Shown piece after piece: positions 1-7,590 of a stretch of 54,134 nucleotides of DNA (its first letter is position 1; every line of letters begins with the position of its first letter). Made by a program: the position numbers and the translations under genes. The notes beneath the pieces were generated by a model. It had not been told where the DNA came from and made no database searches. It saw only the letters and a program-made list of their open reading frames with translations. The stretch covers positions 1 to 54,134 of the forward strand of contig CAKXKM010000004.1 of assembly GCA_934876235.1 (NCBI GenBank), written 5' to 3'. Origin of the DNA: Collinsella sp. AF02-46-1 (GTDB lineage: Bacteria; Actinomycetota; Coriobacteriia; Coriobacteriales; Coriobacteriaceae).

Positions 1-21
1 ACCCCAAACATCGAACAGCAT
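1..21 (-). CDS. Start of an unidentified gene running off the left edge
   Basis: Only seven codons are inside the window (M-L-F-D-V-W-G). The start is supported by a good ribosome-binding site (GGAGAG) six to eight bases upstream on the minus strand. It lies 62 bases downstream of the TetR gene on the same strand and could be co-transcribed with it, so it may be part of the TetR regulon. The product cannot be guessed from seven residues. Confidence 0.45.
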
Positions 22-39
22 GCTGCTCTCCTTTCACAC

Positions 40-66
40 GCCCGCGGCCCCTCTTCCGTCGCGGGC
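40..66 (-). other. Hairpin between tetR and the next minus-strand gene
   Basis: GCCCGCG at 40-46 pairs with CGCGGGC at 60-66 around a 13-base loop. No U-tract follows on the minus strand, so this looks more like an intercistronic hairpin than an intrinsic terminator. Confidence 0.4.
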
Positions 67-83
67 AGTTTGGCCAAATGTCG

Positions 84-746
84 TCAGTTCTGGGGCTTGC
101 GCTCGGGATACTTGGCGGTGTAGCCCTCGATGTGGAGCGTCGAGGCGATAATCTCCTTGATCGTCTCGTCGGGTACATCGGGGTGCGTGCGGATATACAT
201 CAACAGTCCCATGATGAGGGTGTAGAACGTCTCATAGACATGGTCGATGCGCAGGTCATGATGGGCGACAAAGTCCACCACGGTGGTGTCGCAAATGTAT
301 TGCGCCACGCGCTGGACCACGTTGTGCAGAAAGCCGCCGTAGAGCGCGCCGCTGCTTGAGGTAAGCGTGCTCGGCAACTCGTGGCCGCTCACGACCAGGC
401 GCTTAAAGAGCGGAGCGACGGTGTCGAGTGCGCCTTCGATGTCACCAACCGTGCGGCTGGCGTTCCACTGCTCGAGCTCGGCGATAAAGCCGTCGATCGC
501 CTCGTCCATAACGGCGGTGACGGCGGCGTCCATATCGGCAAAGTAGTGGTAGAACAGCGAGCGCGTGCAGCCAGCCCGCTTGGTCACGGCCGATACCGAT
601 AGGTGGGACACGCCCAGCTCGGAACTCACGGTGCGCACGGCATCGAGGATCTCGCGACGGCGTTCGTCGCCCGTCAGACGCTTGGCCGCGCTATCGGGTG
701 CGGGGACGGCGTCGGCCACAGAGGTATCTGCTGTGTTGTTGCCCAT
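84..746 (-). CDS. TetR/AcrR family transcriptional regulator
   Basis: This 220-residue protein has a disordered N-terminal stretch of about 25 residues, then a TetR-type DNA-binding domain (about 28-75). The recognition region reads SVSAVTKRAGCTRSLFYHYF, the typical turn and LFYHYF end of the family HTH. The remainder is the variable ligand-binding and dimerisation region, and no ligand can be named. The ATG follows an AAAGGCGG site at proper spacing. It is transcribed away from the iron-sulfur/FAD oxidoreductase, and two matching palindromes at 805-842 lie in the shared promoter region. I infer autoregulation and control of the divergent gene. Confidence 0.9.
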   Translation of the reverse strand: MGNNTADTSVADAVPAPDSAAKRLTGDERRREILDAVRTVSSELGVSHLSVSAVTKRAGCTRSLFYHYFADMDAAVTAVMDEAIDGFIAELEQWNASRTVGDIEGALDTVAPLFKRLVVSGHELPSTLTSSSGALYGGFLHNVVQRVAQYICDTTVVDFVAHHDLRIDHVYETFYTLIMGLLMYIRTHPDVPDETIKEIIASTLHIEGYTAKYPERKPQN

Positions 747-804
747 GTTTTGCCGCCTTTCATCCGTTTGGGCCCGACCGTTCGCCTAACAGTCTTGAAT
801 ATTG

Positions 805-842
805 TTGACGGTTCGTCAATACTGTTTTTGACACAATGTCAA
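805..842. promoter_or_regulatory. Two 15-bp palindromes, probable TetR operators
   Basis: TTGACG-gtt-CGTCAA at 805-819 and TTGACA-caa-TGTCAA at 828-842 are perfect 6+3+6 palindromes with centres 23 bp apart. They lie between the divergent tetR gene and the oxidoreductase gene, which fits dimer binding sites of the neighbouring TetR protein. On the plus strand, TTGAAT (795-800) and AATACT (818-823) could be a -35/-10 pair with a 17-bp spacer overlapping the first site. Operator function is inference. Confidence 0.7.
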
Positions 843-935
843 CAATGGCGGGTGAACGGCATGGGGGCATGCCCGGCCTGCAAAAAAAGAGGGGTGCCGC
901 GGCCTCGCCGGGCTGTGGCAAGAGAAGGGACAACC

Positions 936-3713
936 ATGATTCTCAACGGACCGGGAATTAGCTACACCGAGCCCGACATCGGTTCGGAGTTCGTGCCGCC
1001 GCTGCCGGAGCATCCGCGCGAGGCAATCGTCAAGCTGTGCGAGCACTGCACCAACCGTCTGCTGCATCGCGACGAGCTGCTGGGCTACGAGTACTGGTCG
1101 TTTGCCGAGGCCGCAACCGACGAGCAGGCCGAAGTGCTCTGCAAGATGAAGATGCGCCGTCCCTATACGCTGCCCGAGATGGTCAAGCTCACCGGCATGC
1201 CCGAGGCCGATATCGAGAAGATGCTCGACGACATGAGCTACACGGGCCTGCTCGAGTACAACTGGGAAAACCCCGAGCGCGCCAAGCAGTGGGTGCTGCC
1301 CATGCTGGTGCCGGGTTCTGCCGAGTTCCTCAACATGCGCGTGAGCCAGCTCGAGGAACACCCGGTCTATGCCAAGTTCTTTGAGCAGGCGTCCAAGGGA
1401 CCGCTGTCCAAGGCCACGCCGATGGTGCCGCCCGGTGGTGCCGGCATCGGCATGCATGTCATTCCGGTCGAGAAGGCCATCGATGCCGCGAGCACGTCGG
1501 TGCCGATCGAGCATATCGAGCATTGGCTCGACAAATACGAGGGTAAATATGCCGCCAGCACCTGCAGCTGCCGCGCGAGCCGTCGCGTGATGGGAGAGGG
1601 CTGCGCCGACGACCCGGCCGATTGGTGCATCGCCGTGGGCGATATGGCCGACTACGTGGTCGAGACCGACCGCGGTCATTACGTGACCCGCGAGGAGGTC
1701 TACGACATCCTGCGCCAGGCCGAGGACAACGGCTTTGTGCACCAGATCACCAACATCGACGGCGAGAACAAGATCTTCGCCATCTGCAACTGCAACGTCA
1801 ACGTGTGCTACGCCCTGCGCACCTCTCAGCTGTTCAACACGCCCAACCTGTCGCGCTCGGCCTATGTCGCCAAGGTCGAGAAGGACAAGTGCGTTGCCTG
1901 CGGTCGCTGCGTTGAGGTGTGCCCGGCCGGCGCCGCCAAGCTGGGCCAAAAGCTCTGCAGCAAAAAGGCCGGCGGACAGGTACCCGAGTATCCGCGCCAG
2001 GAGCTGCCCGATGCCACCAAGTGGGACCACACCAAGTGGTCGCCCAACTACCGCAACGATAACCGCATCGAGACGCATGAGTCCGGCACCGCGCCCTGCA
2101 AGACGGCCTGCCCCGCGCACGTTGCCGTTCAGGGCTATCTGAAGCTCGCGGCGCAGGGTCGCTATGACGAGGCCCTGGCGCTCATCAAGCGCGAGAACCC
2201 GCTGCCCGCTATCTGCGGCCGTGTGTGCAACCGCCGCTGTGAGGATGCCTGCACCCGCGGCCGTGTGGACGCCGCCGTGGCTATCGACGAGGTCAAGAAG
2301 TTTATCGCCCAGCGCGATCTGGATGCCGCGACCCGCTATGTCCCACCTGTGGTGACCCCGACGCGTGCCGGCGGCTTCGATCAGAAGATTGCCATCATCG
2401 GTGCCGGTCCGGCCGGCCTGTCCTGCGCTTTTTATCTGGCCGAGAAGGGCTACAAGCCCGTCGTGTTCGAGAAAAACGAGCGCCCGGGCGGCATGCTCAC
2501 CTACGGCATTCCCAGCTTTAAGCTGCAGAAGGACGTCATTGAGGCCGAGGTCGAGGTCATTCGCCTGATGGGTGCCGAGTTCCGCTATGGCGTGGAAGTC
2601 GGTCGAGACGTGACGCTCGACGAGCTGCGCGCGCAGGGCTTCAAGGCCTTCTACGTTGCCATTGGCTGCCAGGGCGGCCGCCTTGCCGGCATTCCGGGCG
2701 AGGACGCCGAGGACGTGACCGTGGCCGTCGACTTTTTGCGCGAGGTCAACAGCGGCAAGATCGATGCGCTGCCCGGCCGCACCATCGTGGTGGGCGGCGG
2801 CAACGTGGCCATCGACGTTGCCCGCAACGCCTGCCGTCTGGGTTCCGAGCACGTTGAGATGTTCTGCCTGGAGAGCGAGGCGCAGATGCCCGCCAGCGAG
2901 GAAGAGCGTCGCGAGGCCATCGAGGACGGCGCACACATCAGTTGCGGTTGGGGCCCCAAGGAGGTCCATCTGGACGAGGCCGGCCGTGTGTGCGGCATCA
3001 CCTTTAAGCGCTGCACGCGCGTCTACGATGACGAGGGCCGTTTTGCGCCCGAGTACGACGAGAACGACCTGCGCCGCGTCGATGCCGACCGCGTGGTCAT
3101 GTCCATCGGCCAGTCCATCGTGTGGGGCGACCTGCTGGCTGGCTCCAAGGTGGAGCTTGGCCGTGGTCAGGGCGCCCTTGCCGATCCCCAGACCTACCAG
3201 ACCGCCGAACCCGACATCTTTGTGGGCGGCGACGTCTATACCGGTCCGAGCTTTGCCATCGATGCCATCGCCGCCGGTCACGAGGCCGCCGTGTCCATCC
3301 ATCGCTTTGTGCAGCCGGGCTCCACGCTCACCATCGGCCGCAACCAGCGCCGCTACACCGCGCTCGACCGTGACGATGTTGTGATTGAGAGCTATGACAA
3401 CGCGAGCCGCGAGGTGGCACGTGTCGACCGCGAGCGCGAGAAGGCCGCGCCCTTCAGCGAGTACGTCGAGACCTTTACCGAAGAGCAGGTGCGCGCCGAG
3501 ACCGCCCGCTGCTTGGGCTGCGGTGCCTCGATCGTCGACCCTAACAAGTGCATCGGCTGCGGCCTGTGCACCACCAAGTGCGCGTTCGATGCCATCCATC
3601 TGGATCGCGATCGCCCCGAGTGCTCCACGATGGTCAAATACGAGCAAAAGCTCCCGAGCCTTGGCAAGTATGCTTTAAAGCGTGCAATCAAAATCAAATT
3701 TGGGAAGAAATAA
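936..3713 (+). CDS. Multidomain iron-sulfur/FAD NAD(P)-dependent oxidoreductase
   Basis: The protein has 925 residues. The ATG at 936 is chosen because AGAAGGGA precedes it; the reading frame stays open further upstream, through the operator region. An N-terminal part contains a winged-helix-like stretch (about 55-110) and cysteine clusters CSCR and CNCNVNVC. A ferredoxin motif CVACGRCVEVCP lies near residue 318. A GltD-like Fe-S domain (CKTACPAHVAVQGYL, then CGRVCNRRCEDAC) spans about 387-441. The FAD motif IIGAGPAGLSC is near 486 and a second dinucleotide motif VVGGGNVAIDVARNA is near 617. A last cluster, CIGCGLCTTKCAFD, is near 870. The family (glutamate synthase small subunit-like) moves electrons between NAD(P)H and Fe-S partners. 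The partner here is unknown. It sits opposite tetR and before hypA. Confidence 0.85.
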   Translation: MILNGPGISYTEPDIGSEFVPPLPEHPREAIVKLCEHCTNRLLHRDELLGYEYWSFAEAATDEQAEVLCKMKMRRPYTLPEMVKLTGMPEADIEKMLDDMSYTGLLEYNWENPERAKQWVLPMLVPGSAEFLNMRVSQLEEHPVYAKFFEQASKGPLSKATPMVPPGGAGIGMHVIPVEKAIDAASTSVPIEHIEHWLDKYEGKYAASTCSCRASRRVMGEGCADDPADWCIAVGDMADYVVETDRGHYVTREEVYDILRQAEDNGFVHQITNIDGENKIFAICNCNVNVCYALRTSQLFNTPNLSRSAYVAKVEKDKCVACGRCVEVCPAGAAKLGQKLCSKKAGGQVPEYPRQELPDATKWDHTKWSPNYRNDNRIETHESGTAPCKTACPAHVAVQGYLKLAAQGRYDEALALIKRENPLPAICGRVCNRRCEDACTRGRVDAAVAIDEVKKFIAQRDLDAATRYVPPVVTPTRAGGFDQKIAIIGAGPAGLSCAFYLAEKGYKPVVFEKNERPGGMLTYGIPSFKLQKDVIEAEVEVIRLMGAEFRYGVEVGRDVTLDELRAQGFKAFYVAIGCQGGRLAGIPGEDAEDVTVAVDFLREVNSGKIDALPGRTIVVGGGNVAIDVARNACRLGSEHVEMFCLESEAQMPASEEERREAIEDGAHISCGWGPKEVHLDEAGRVCGITFKRCTRVYDDEGRFAPEYDENDLRRVDADRVVMSIGQSIVWGDLLAGSKVELGRGQGALADPQTYQTAEPDIFVGGDVYTGPSFAIDAIAAGHEAAVSIHRFVQPGSTLTIGRNQRRYTALDRDDVVIESYDNASREVARVDREREKAAPFSEYVETFTEEQVRAETARCLGCGASIVDPNKCIGCGLCTTKCAFDAIHLDRDRPECSTMVKYEQKLPSLGKYALKRAIKIKFGKK

Positions 3714-3731
3714 AAAACGCAACAAACAAGA

Positions 3732-3895
3732 GAACGGCGTAGAGAACGGTTGGACAGCGAGCGAGTCCCAGGCGTGGCGAGGTGCCTTGAAAGAGGAGGG
3801 CATAGGGCTTTTGCCCATGCCCGACGATTGAAAGGCAGATCGTCCGTCTGGGGCTCGCGCAGCGTCAAGTCGACCGCCGTTCGTTAGAACGGCGG
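3732..3895 (+). promoter_or_regulatory. Structured riboswitch-like leader upstream of hypA
   Basis: The 190-base gap before hypA folds into a nested structure by inspection. P1 is GAACGGCG (3732-3739) with CGCCGTTC (3875-3882). P2 is GCGAGTCCCAG (3761-3771) with CTGGGGCTCGC (3848-3858), including one G-U pair. Three hairpins are enclosed: AGGCGT/GTGCCT at 3770-3787 (sharing two bases with P2), a bulged 10-bp stem with a UUUU loop at 3798-3822, and GACGAT/ATCGTC at 3823-3844. The 3' strand of P1 is also the 5' strand of a perfect 9-bp hairpin (3874-3882 with 3887-3895) ending nine bases before the hypA start. The two pairings are mutually exclusive, as in a riboswitch expression platform. I do not recognise a known class, and the ligand is unknown. 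Confidence 0.5.
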
Positions 3896-3903
3896 AAGAA
3901 AAA

Positions 3904-4332
3904 GTGCATGAATTAGGAATCGTCTATCACATCATTCGCGATGTCGAGAATGTGGCGCGCGCCAATGGCGTGAGTCGCGTTTCGAGCGTGACGCTGCTCC
4001 TGGGCGAGGTCTCGGGCGTCGTTCCCGATCTGCTGCTTGATGCTTGGCGCTGGGCGGCAGATAAAAAGCCTATCACGCAGGGCGCGGAGCTTATTGTGGA
4101 GCCTGTCGAGGCCGTGACGCATTGCGAGGCGTGCGGCTGCGACTACGCGACGGTCGAGCACGGCAAGACCTGCCCCCATTGCGGTAGCGGCGAGACCTAT
4201 CTGCTGCAGGGCCAGGAGGTCATGATCAAGCAGATCGAGACCCCCGACGAGGACCCGACAGACGCTGCCCCCGACGGCCTATCCGATGCCCCCGATGCCG
4301 TCGACGCCGCCAACCCCCTCCACATCGCCTAA
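3904..4332 (+). CDS. hypA: Hydrogenase/urease nickel-insertion protein HypA
   Basis: HypA delivers nickel to HypB and the hydrogenase large subunit during [NiFe] centre assembly. The protein is 142 residues, longer than the usual 115-120. The N-terminus M-H-E-L-G holds the conserved His2 nickel ligand, which fixes the start at the GTG codon at 3904. The zinc domain shows CEACGCDY then CPHCGS (CxxC...CxxC). The extra C-terminal 25 residues are acidic and Ala/Asp/Pro rich and look disordered. No hydrogenase or other hyp gene is visible in the window, so its client lies elsewhere. The start codon is immediately downstream of a hairpin that could hide the ribosome-binding site. Confidence 0.9.
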   Translation: MHELGIVYHIIRDVENVARANGVSRVSSVTLLLGEVSGVVPDLLLDAWRWAADKKPITQGAELIVEPVEAVTHCEACGCDYATVEHGKTCPHCGSGETYLLQGQEVMIKQIETPDEDPTDAAPDGLSDAPDAVDAANPLHIA

Positions 4333-4334
4333 CT

Positions 4335-4390
4335 TAGTCGTTGGGGACGTTCTTAAACGACTAGTCATTAAAGAACGTCCCTAACGACTA
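4335..4390. repeat. 20-bp inverted repeat, short form of the TAGTC..GGGGAC element termini
   Basis: The arm at 4335-4354 (TAGTCGTTGGGGACGTTCTT) is repeated inverted at 4371-4390 with one mismatch, separated by 16 bases. It begins two bases after the hypA stop codon and could act as a bidirectional terminator. The sequence strongly resembles the terminal inverted repeats of the element at 50182-50451, so it may be a core-less member of the same family. Confidence 0.7.
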
Positions 4391-4432
4391 CTTTGCTAGA
4401 TCATATTTCTTACCATTAGTCAAGCACCATCT

Positions 4433-4659
4433 GTTTAAACGAAATAGCCTCAACGCGAGCACATTTGTGTCTGTTTAAAACCGGCAATAATGAACAGCGT
4501 GCTCAATTCGGTCATGTAAATAGATCAGCTATCAATCCTCAGCAGCAAATCAGCCAAAATACTGGAATGTAATCAGCTTGTAACAAAACAAGACGTTTAA
4601 ACAAATAATGCTACCTTTTGCAGTTTTTCAAACAATTCTGCTGTATTTGCAGCTATACT
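4433..4659 (+). promoter_or_regulatory. Upstream region of the mannose PTS genes with GTTTAAAC sites
   Basis: The A/T-rich 315-base gap before the PTS genes holds GTTTAAAC at 4433-4440, GTTTAAAA at 4473-4480 (exactly 40 bp later), and GTTTAAAC at 4595-4602. A TATACT at 4654-4659 is a plausible -10 box, but I see no good -35. The repeated octamers could be regulator sites. No sigma-54 type -24/-12 element was recognised. Confidence 0.35.
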
Positions 4660-4706
4660 CCATAACTGTCGTGTAGGAATTACGTAGACAAAAAGGAGGT
4701 TATGTG

Positions 4707-5696
4707 ATGGTAAGTATTGTTCTTGCTAGCCATGGTGACTTGGCGGCTGGAATCAAGCAGACGGGCTCGATGGTCTTTGGCGATCAGCCGTCTGTTGCCG
4801 TGGTCTCGCTCGAGCCGAGCATGGGCCCCGACGACTTCCGTGCCAAGGTCGAGGAGGCAATCGCTTCCTTCGAGGACCAGGAGCAGGTGCTCTTCCTCGT
4901 TGATCTGTGGGGCGGCACGCCGTTCAACCAGATCAGCGGGCTCATCGAGGGCCACGATTCCTGGGCTATCGTCACCGGTGTCAACCTGCCTATGCTCATC
5001 GAGGCATATTCGCAGCGCTTTGACGCAAAGAACACTGCACATGCGATCGCAAAACATCTCGTGACTGAGGCTAAGGCCGGCGTGCGCGTCAAGCCCGAGT
5101 CTCTGGAGCCCGAGGAGAAGAAGCCGGCTGCGGCCGCCGCTGCTCCTGCGGGTGCCATTCCTCCGGGAACGGTGATCGGCGACGGGCACATCAAGATCGC
5201 CCACGTCCGTATCGACACGCGCCTGCTGCATGGTCAGGTGGCCACCACGTGGACCAAGCAGATCAACCCCAACCGCATCATCGTGGTCTCCGACGGCGTT
5301 GCTCACGACGAGCTCCGCAAGACCATGATCGAGCAGGCTGCCCCTCCGGGAGTCCACGCCAACGTCGTGCCTATCAAGAAGATGGCCGAGGTCGTCAAGG
5401 ACACGCGCTTTGGCGACACCAAGGCGATGCTGCTGTTCGAGAACCCGCAGGATCTGCTCAGGGCCATCGAGGCCGGCGTCGACATCAAGGAAGCCAACAT
5501 CGGTTCCATGGCCCACTCCAAGGGCAAGGTCGTCGTCACTAACGCCGTCGCCATGGGCGATGACGATGTCAAGACCATCGAGGCTCTCAAGGCCAAGGGC
5601 GTCAAGTTCGAGGTCCGCAAGGTTCCTTCGGATTCCTCCGAGGATCTCGACGCCATGTTGAAGAAAGCTAAGGCCGAACTGGCCGCTCAAGCATAG
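4707..5696 (+). CDS. manX: PTS mannose-family EIIAB component
   Basis: A 329-residue cytoplasmic fusion of EIIA and EIIB. EIIA (about 1-130) begins MVSIVLASHGDLA with the phospho-accepting His9. An Ala/Pro/Glu-rich linker follows (about 125-155). EIIB (about 160-329) carries RIDTRLLHGQV with the phospho-accepting His near 175. Phosphate would pass from HPr to EIIA to EIIB to the sugar moved by EIIC/EIID. The ATG at 4707 is preferred over the GTG at 4704 because GGAGG ends seven bases before it. It is followed after 18 bases by EIIC. The sugar (mannose, glucose, sorbose or an amino sugar) cannot be told from sequence. Confidence 0.93.
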   Translation: MVSIVLASHGDLAAGIKQTGSMVFGDQPSVAVVSLEPSMGPDDFRAKVEEAIASFEDQEQVLFLVDLWGGTPFNQISGLIEGHDSWAIVTGVNLPMLIEAYSQRFDAKNTAHAIAKHLVTEAKAGVRVKPESLEPEEKKPAAAAAAPAGAIPPGTVIGDGHIKIAHVRIDTRLLHGQVATTWTKQINPNRIIVVSDGVAHDELRKTMIEQAAPPGVHANVVPIKKMAEVVKDTRFGDTKAMLLFENPQDLLRAIEAGVDIKEANIGSMAHSKGKVVVTNAVAMGDDDVKTIEALKAKGVKFEVRKVPSDSSEDLDAMLKKAKAELAAQA

Positions 5697-5714
5697 TAAA
5701 GGAGGGTCCGATAC

Positions 5715-6533
5715 ATGTCTGCAATCACTATTCTGCTTGTTGCGATTGTCGCGTTGCTTGCCGGTATGGAAGGCATTCTGGATGAGTTCCAGTTCCATCA
5801 GCCGCTCGTGGCATGCACGCTTATCGGTCTCGTAACCGGTCACCTTCAGGAGGGCATCCTCCTGGGCGGTTCGCTCCAGATGATGGCCCTTGGCTGGGCT
5901 AACGTCGGCGCCGCCGTCGCGCCTGACGCCGCTCTGGCCTCGGTCGCTTCTTCGATCATCATGGTGCTCGCCCTCAACGGTGGCGCCACCGATTCGGCCA
6001 AGGCCGTTACCGCCGCCATCGCCGTCGCCGTCCCGCTGTCGGTCGCTGGTCTGTTCCTGACCATGATCTGCCGTACCCTGGCTACCGCTATGGTTCACGC
6101 CATGGACGCCTGCGCCGAGAAGGGCGACTTCGCCGGCATCGAGCGTTGGCAGTACGCCGGCATCCTCATGCAGGGTGTTCGTATCGCCATCCCGGCAGTA
6201 CTTCTGTGCATCATCCCGGCCGAGGCCGTTACCAACGCGCTTAACGCTATGCCCGATTGGCTGTCCGGCGGCATGGCTGTCGGCGGCGGCATGGTCGCTT
6301 CCGTCGGTTACGCCATGGTCATCAACATGATGGCCACCAAGGAGACCTGGCCGTTCTTCATCCTCGGCTTTGTCCTTGCTGCCATCCCTCAGCTCACGCT
6401 GATCGCCCTTGGCCTCATCGGCATCTCCCTTGCCCTCATCTACCTTGGCCTTAAGGATCTGGCCAAGCAGGGTGGCGGCATGGGCGGTGGCTCCGGTGAC
6501 CCGCTCGGCGACATTCTGAACGATTACGAGTAG
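5715..6533 (+). CDS. manY: PTS mannose/sorbose-family EIIC permease
   Basis: A 272-residue integral membrane protein with many hydrophobic segments. It includes the family-like region FQFHQPLVACTLIGLVTGHL, in which substrate-contacting residues of mannose-family EIIC proteins lie. EIIC forms the sugar-translocating membrane part together with EIID. The start has a strong upstream site (AAAGGAGGG). It lies between EIIAB and EIID in the usual order, and the close spacing implies one transcript. The C-terminus is Gly-rich with an acidic end. Confidence 0.93.
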   Translation: MSAITILLVAIVALLAGMEGILDEFQFHQPLVACTLIGLVTGHLQEGILLGGSLQMMALGWANVGAAVAPDAALASVASSIIMVLALNGGATDSAKAVTAAIAVAVPLSVAGLFLTMICRTLATAMVHAMDACAEKGDFAGIERWQYAGILMQGVRIAIPAVLLCIIPAEAVTNALNAMPDWLSGGMAVGGGMVASVGYAMVINMMATKETWPFFILGFVLAAIPQLTLIALGLIGISLALIYLGLKDLAKQGGGMGGGSGDPLGDILNDYE

Positions 6534-6549
6534 GAGGGGAGTGATACAT

Positions 6550-7470
6550 ATGGCAGAGAACAAGATTCAGCTCACCAAGGCTGACCGTAAGAAGGTTTGC
6601 TTCCGTCATCAGTTCCTTCAGGGCTCGTGGAACTACGAGCGTATGCAGAACGGCGGCTGGTGCTTCTCAATGATCCCTGCGATCAAGAAGCTCTACACCA
6701 GCAAGGATGACCAGATTGCCGCTCTTAAGCGCCACCTGGAGTTCTATAACACCCACCCCTATGTTTCCGCCCCCGTCATTGGCGTTACCCTCGCCCTCGA
6801 GGAGGAGCGCGCCAACGGTGCTCCGATTGACGACGTCGCCATTCAGGGCGTCAAGGTCGGTATGATGGGCCCGCTCGCCGGCGTCGGCGACCCCGCCTTC
6901 TGGTTCACCCTTCGCCCGATTCTGGGTGCACTGGGCGCTTCCCTGGCCCTGTCCGGCAGCATCGCCGGTCCGCTGCTGTTCTTCTTCGCGTGGAACATCA
7001 TCCGTTACGCCTTCCTGTGGTACACGCAGGAGTTTGGCTACAAGGTCGGCTCCTCCATCGCCAAGGACCTCTCCGGCGGTCTGATGGGCAAGGTCACCGA
7101 GGGTGCTTCCATCCTGGGTATGTTCATCATCGGCGCCCTGGTCGAGCGCTGGGTGTCCATCTCCTTCACCCCGGTCGTCTCCAAGGTCACGCAGTCCGCT
7201 GGCGCCTATATCGACTGGGCCAACCTGCCCGCCGGTTCTGAGGGCATCAAGCAGGCATTGACGATGTACAGCTCTGTCGGTGCCAACGCACTCGACCCGG
7301 TGAAGGTCACCACGCTTCAGGCCAACCTCGATCAGCTCATCCCCGGCCTTGCCGCCGTGTGCCTGACCCTTCTGGTCTGCAAGCTCCTCAAGAAGAAGGT
7401 CAGCCCGATCGTCATCATCCTGGCTCTCTTCGCCGTCGGCATCATCGGTCGCGTCTGCGGCTTCATGTAA
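6550..7470 (+). CDS. manZ: PTS mannose-family EIID component
   Basis: A 306-residue protein beginning MAENKIQLTKADRKKV, followed by the EIID signature region (RHQFLQGSWNYERMQNGGW) and the GPLAGVGDPAFW motif. The N-terminal half is amphipathic and the C-terminus hydrophobic. The ATG at 6550 is chosen over the upstream GTG at 6541 because GGAGGGG lies eight to ten bases before it. With EIIC it completes a mannose-type transporter. It follows EIIC after 16 bases. Confidence 0.93.
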   Translation: MAENKIQLTKADRKKVCFRHQFLQGSWNYERMQNGGWCFSMIPAIKKLYTSKDDQIAALKRHLEFYNTHPYVSAPVIGVTLALEEERANGAPIDDVAIQGVKVGMMGPLAGVGDPAFWFTLRPILGALGASLALSGSIAGPLLFFFAWNIIRYAFLWYTQEFGYKVGSSIAKDLSGGLMGKVTEGASILGMFIIGALVERWVSISFTPVVSKVTQSAGAYIDWANLPAGSEGIKQALTMYSSVGANALDPVKVTTLQANLDQLIPGLAAVCLTLLVCKLLKKKVSPIVIILALFAVGIIGRVCGFM

Positions 7471-7526
7471 GCACGCTTCGGCTTAAGACCGAGAGTTGCT
7501 AGGCAAGGGCTTTTGAGCCATTGAAA

Positions 7527-7562
7527 CGGACCGCACCCGGTGGGTACACTGGATGCGGTCCG
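7527..7562 (+). terminator. Strong hairpin with T-rich tail between manZ and DUF956 gene
   Basis: CGGACCGCA (7527-7535) pairs with TGCGGTCCG (7554-7562). Inside, CCGGTG and CACTGG extend the stem. ATTGTTTTATTT follows. It resembles an intrinsic terminator or attenuator that would lower expression of the DUF956 gene relative to the PTS genes. Confidence 0.7.
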
Positions 7563-7590
7563 ATTGTTTTATTTGGAGGGCGAGGCGCGT

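Noticed and set aside
816..3647. Long minus-strand open frame opposite the oxidoreductase
   Set aside because: It is antisense to a protein with clear Fe-S and FAD motifs and has the Ala/Gly/His/Leu composition of a GC-rich shadow frame, with no family motif.
3732..3895. NiCo, Moco, cobalamin or SRP RNA identity for the hypA leader
   Set aside because: I compared the sequence with the conserved core bases of these RNAs as I remember them and found no match; only the secondary structure is supported.
4680..6563. 627-residue minus-strand frame opposite the PTS genes
   Set aside because: It spans two well-supported PTS genes in antisense and is rich in Gly/Asp/His shadow sequence.
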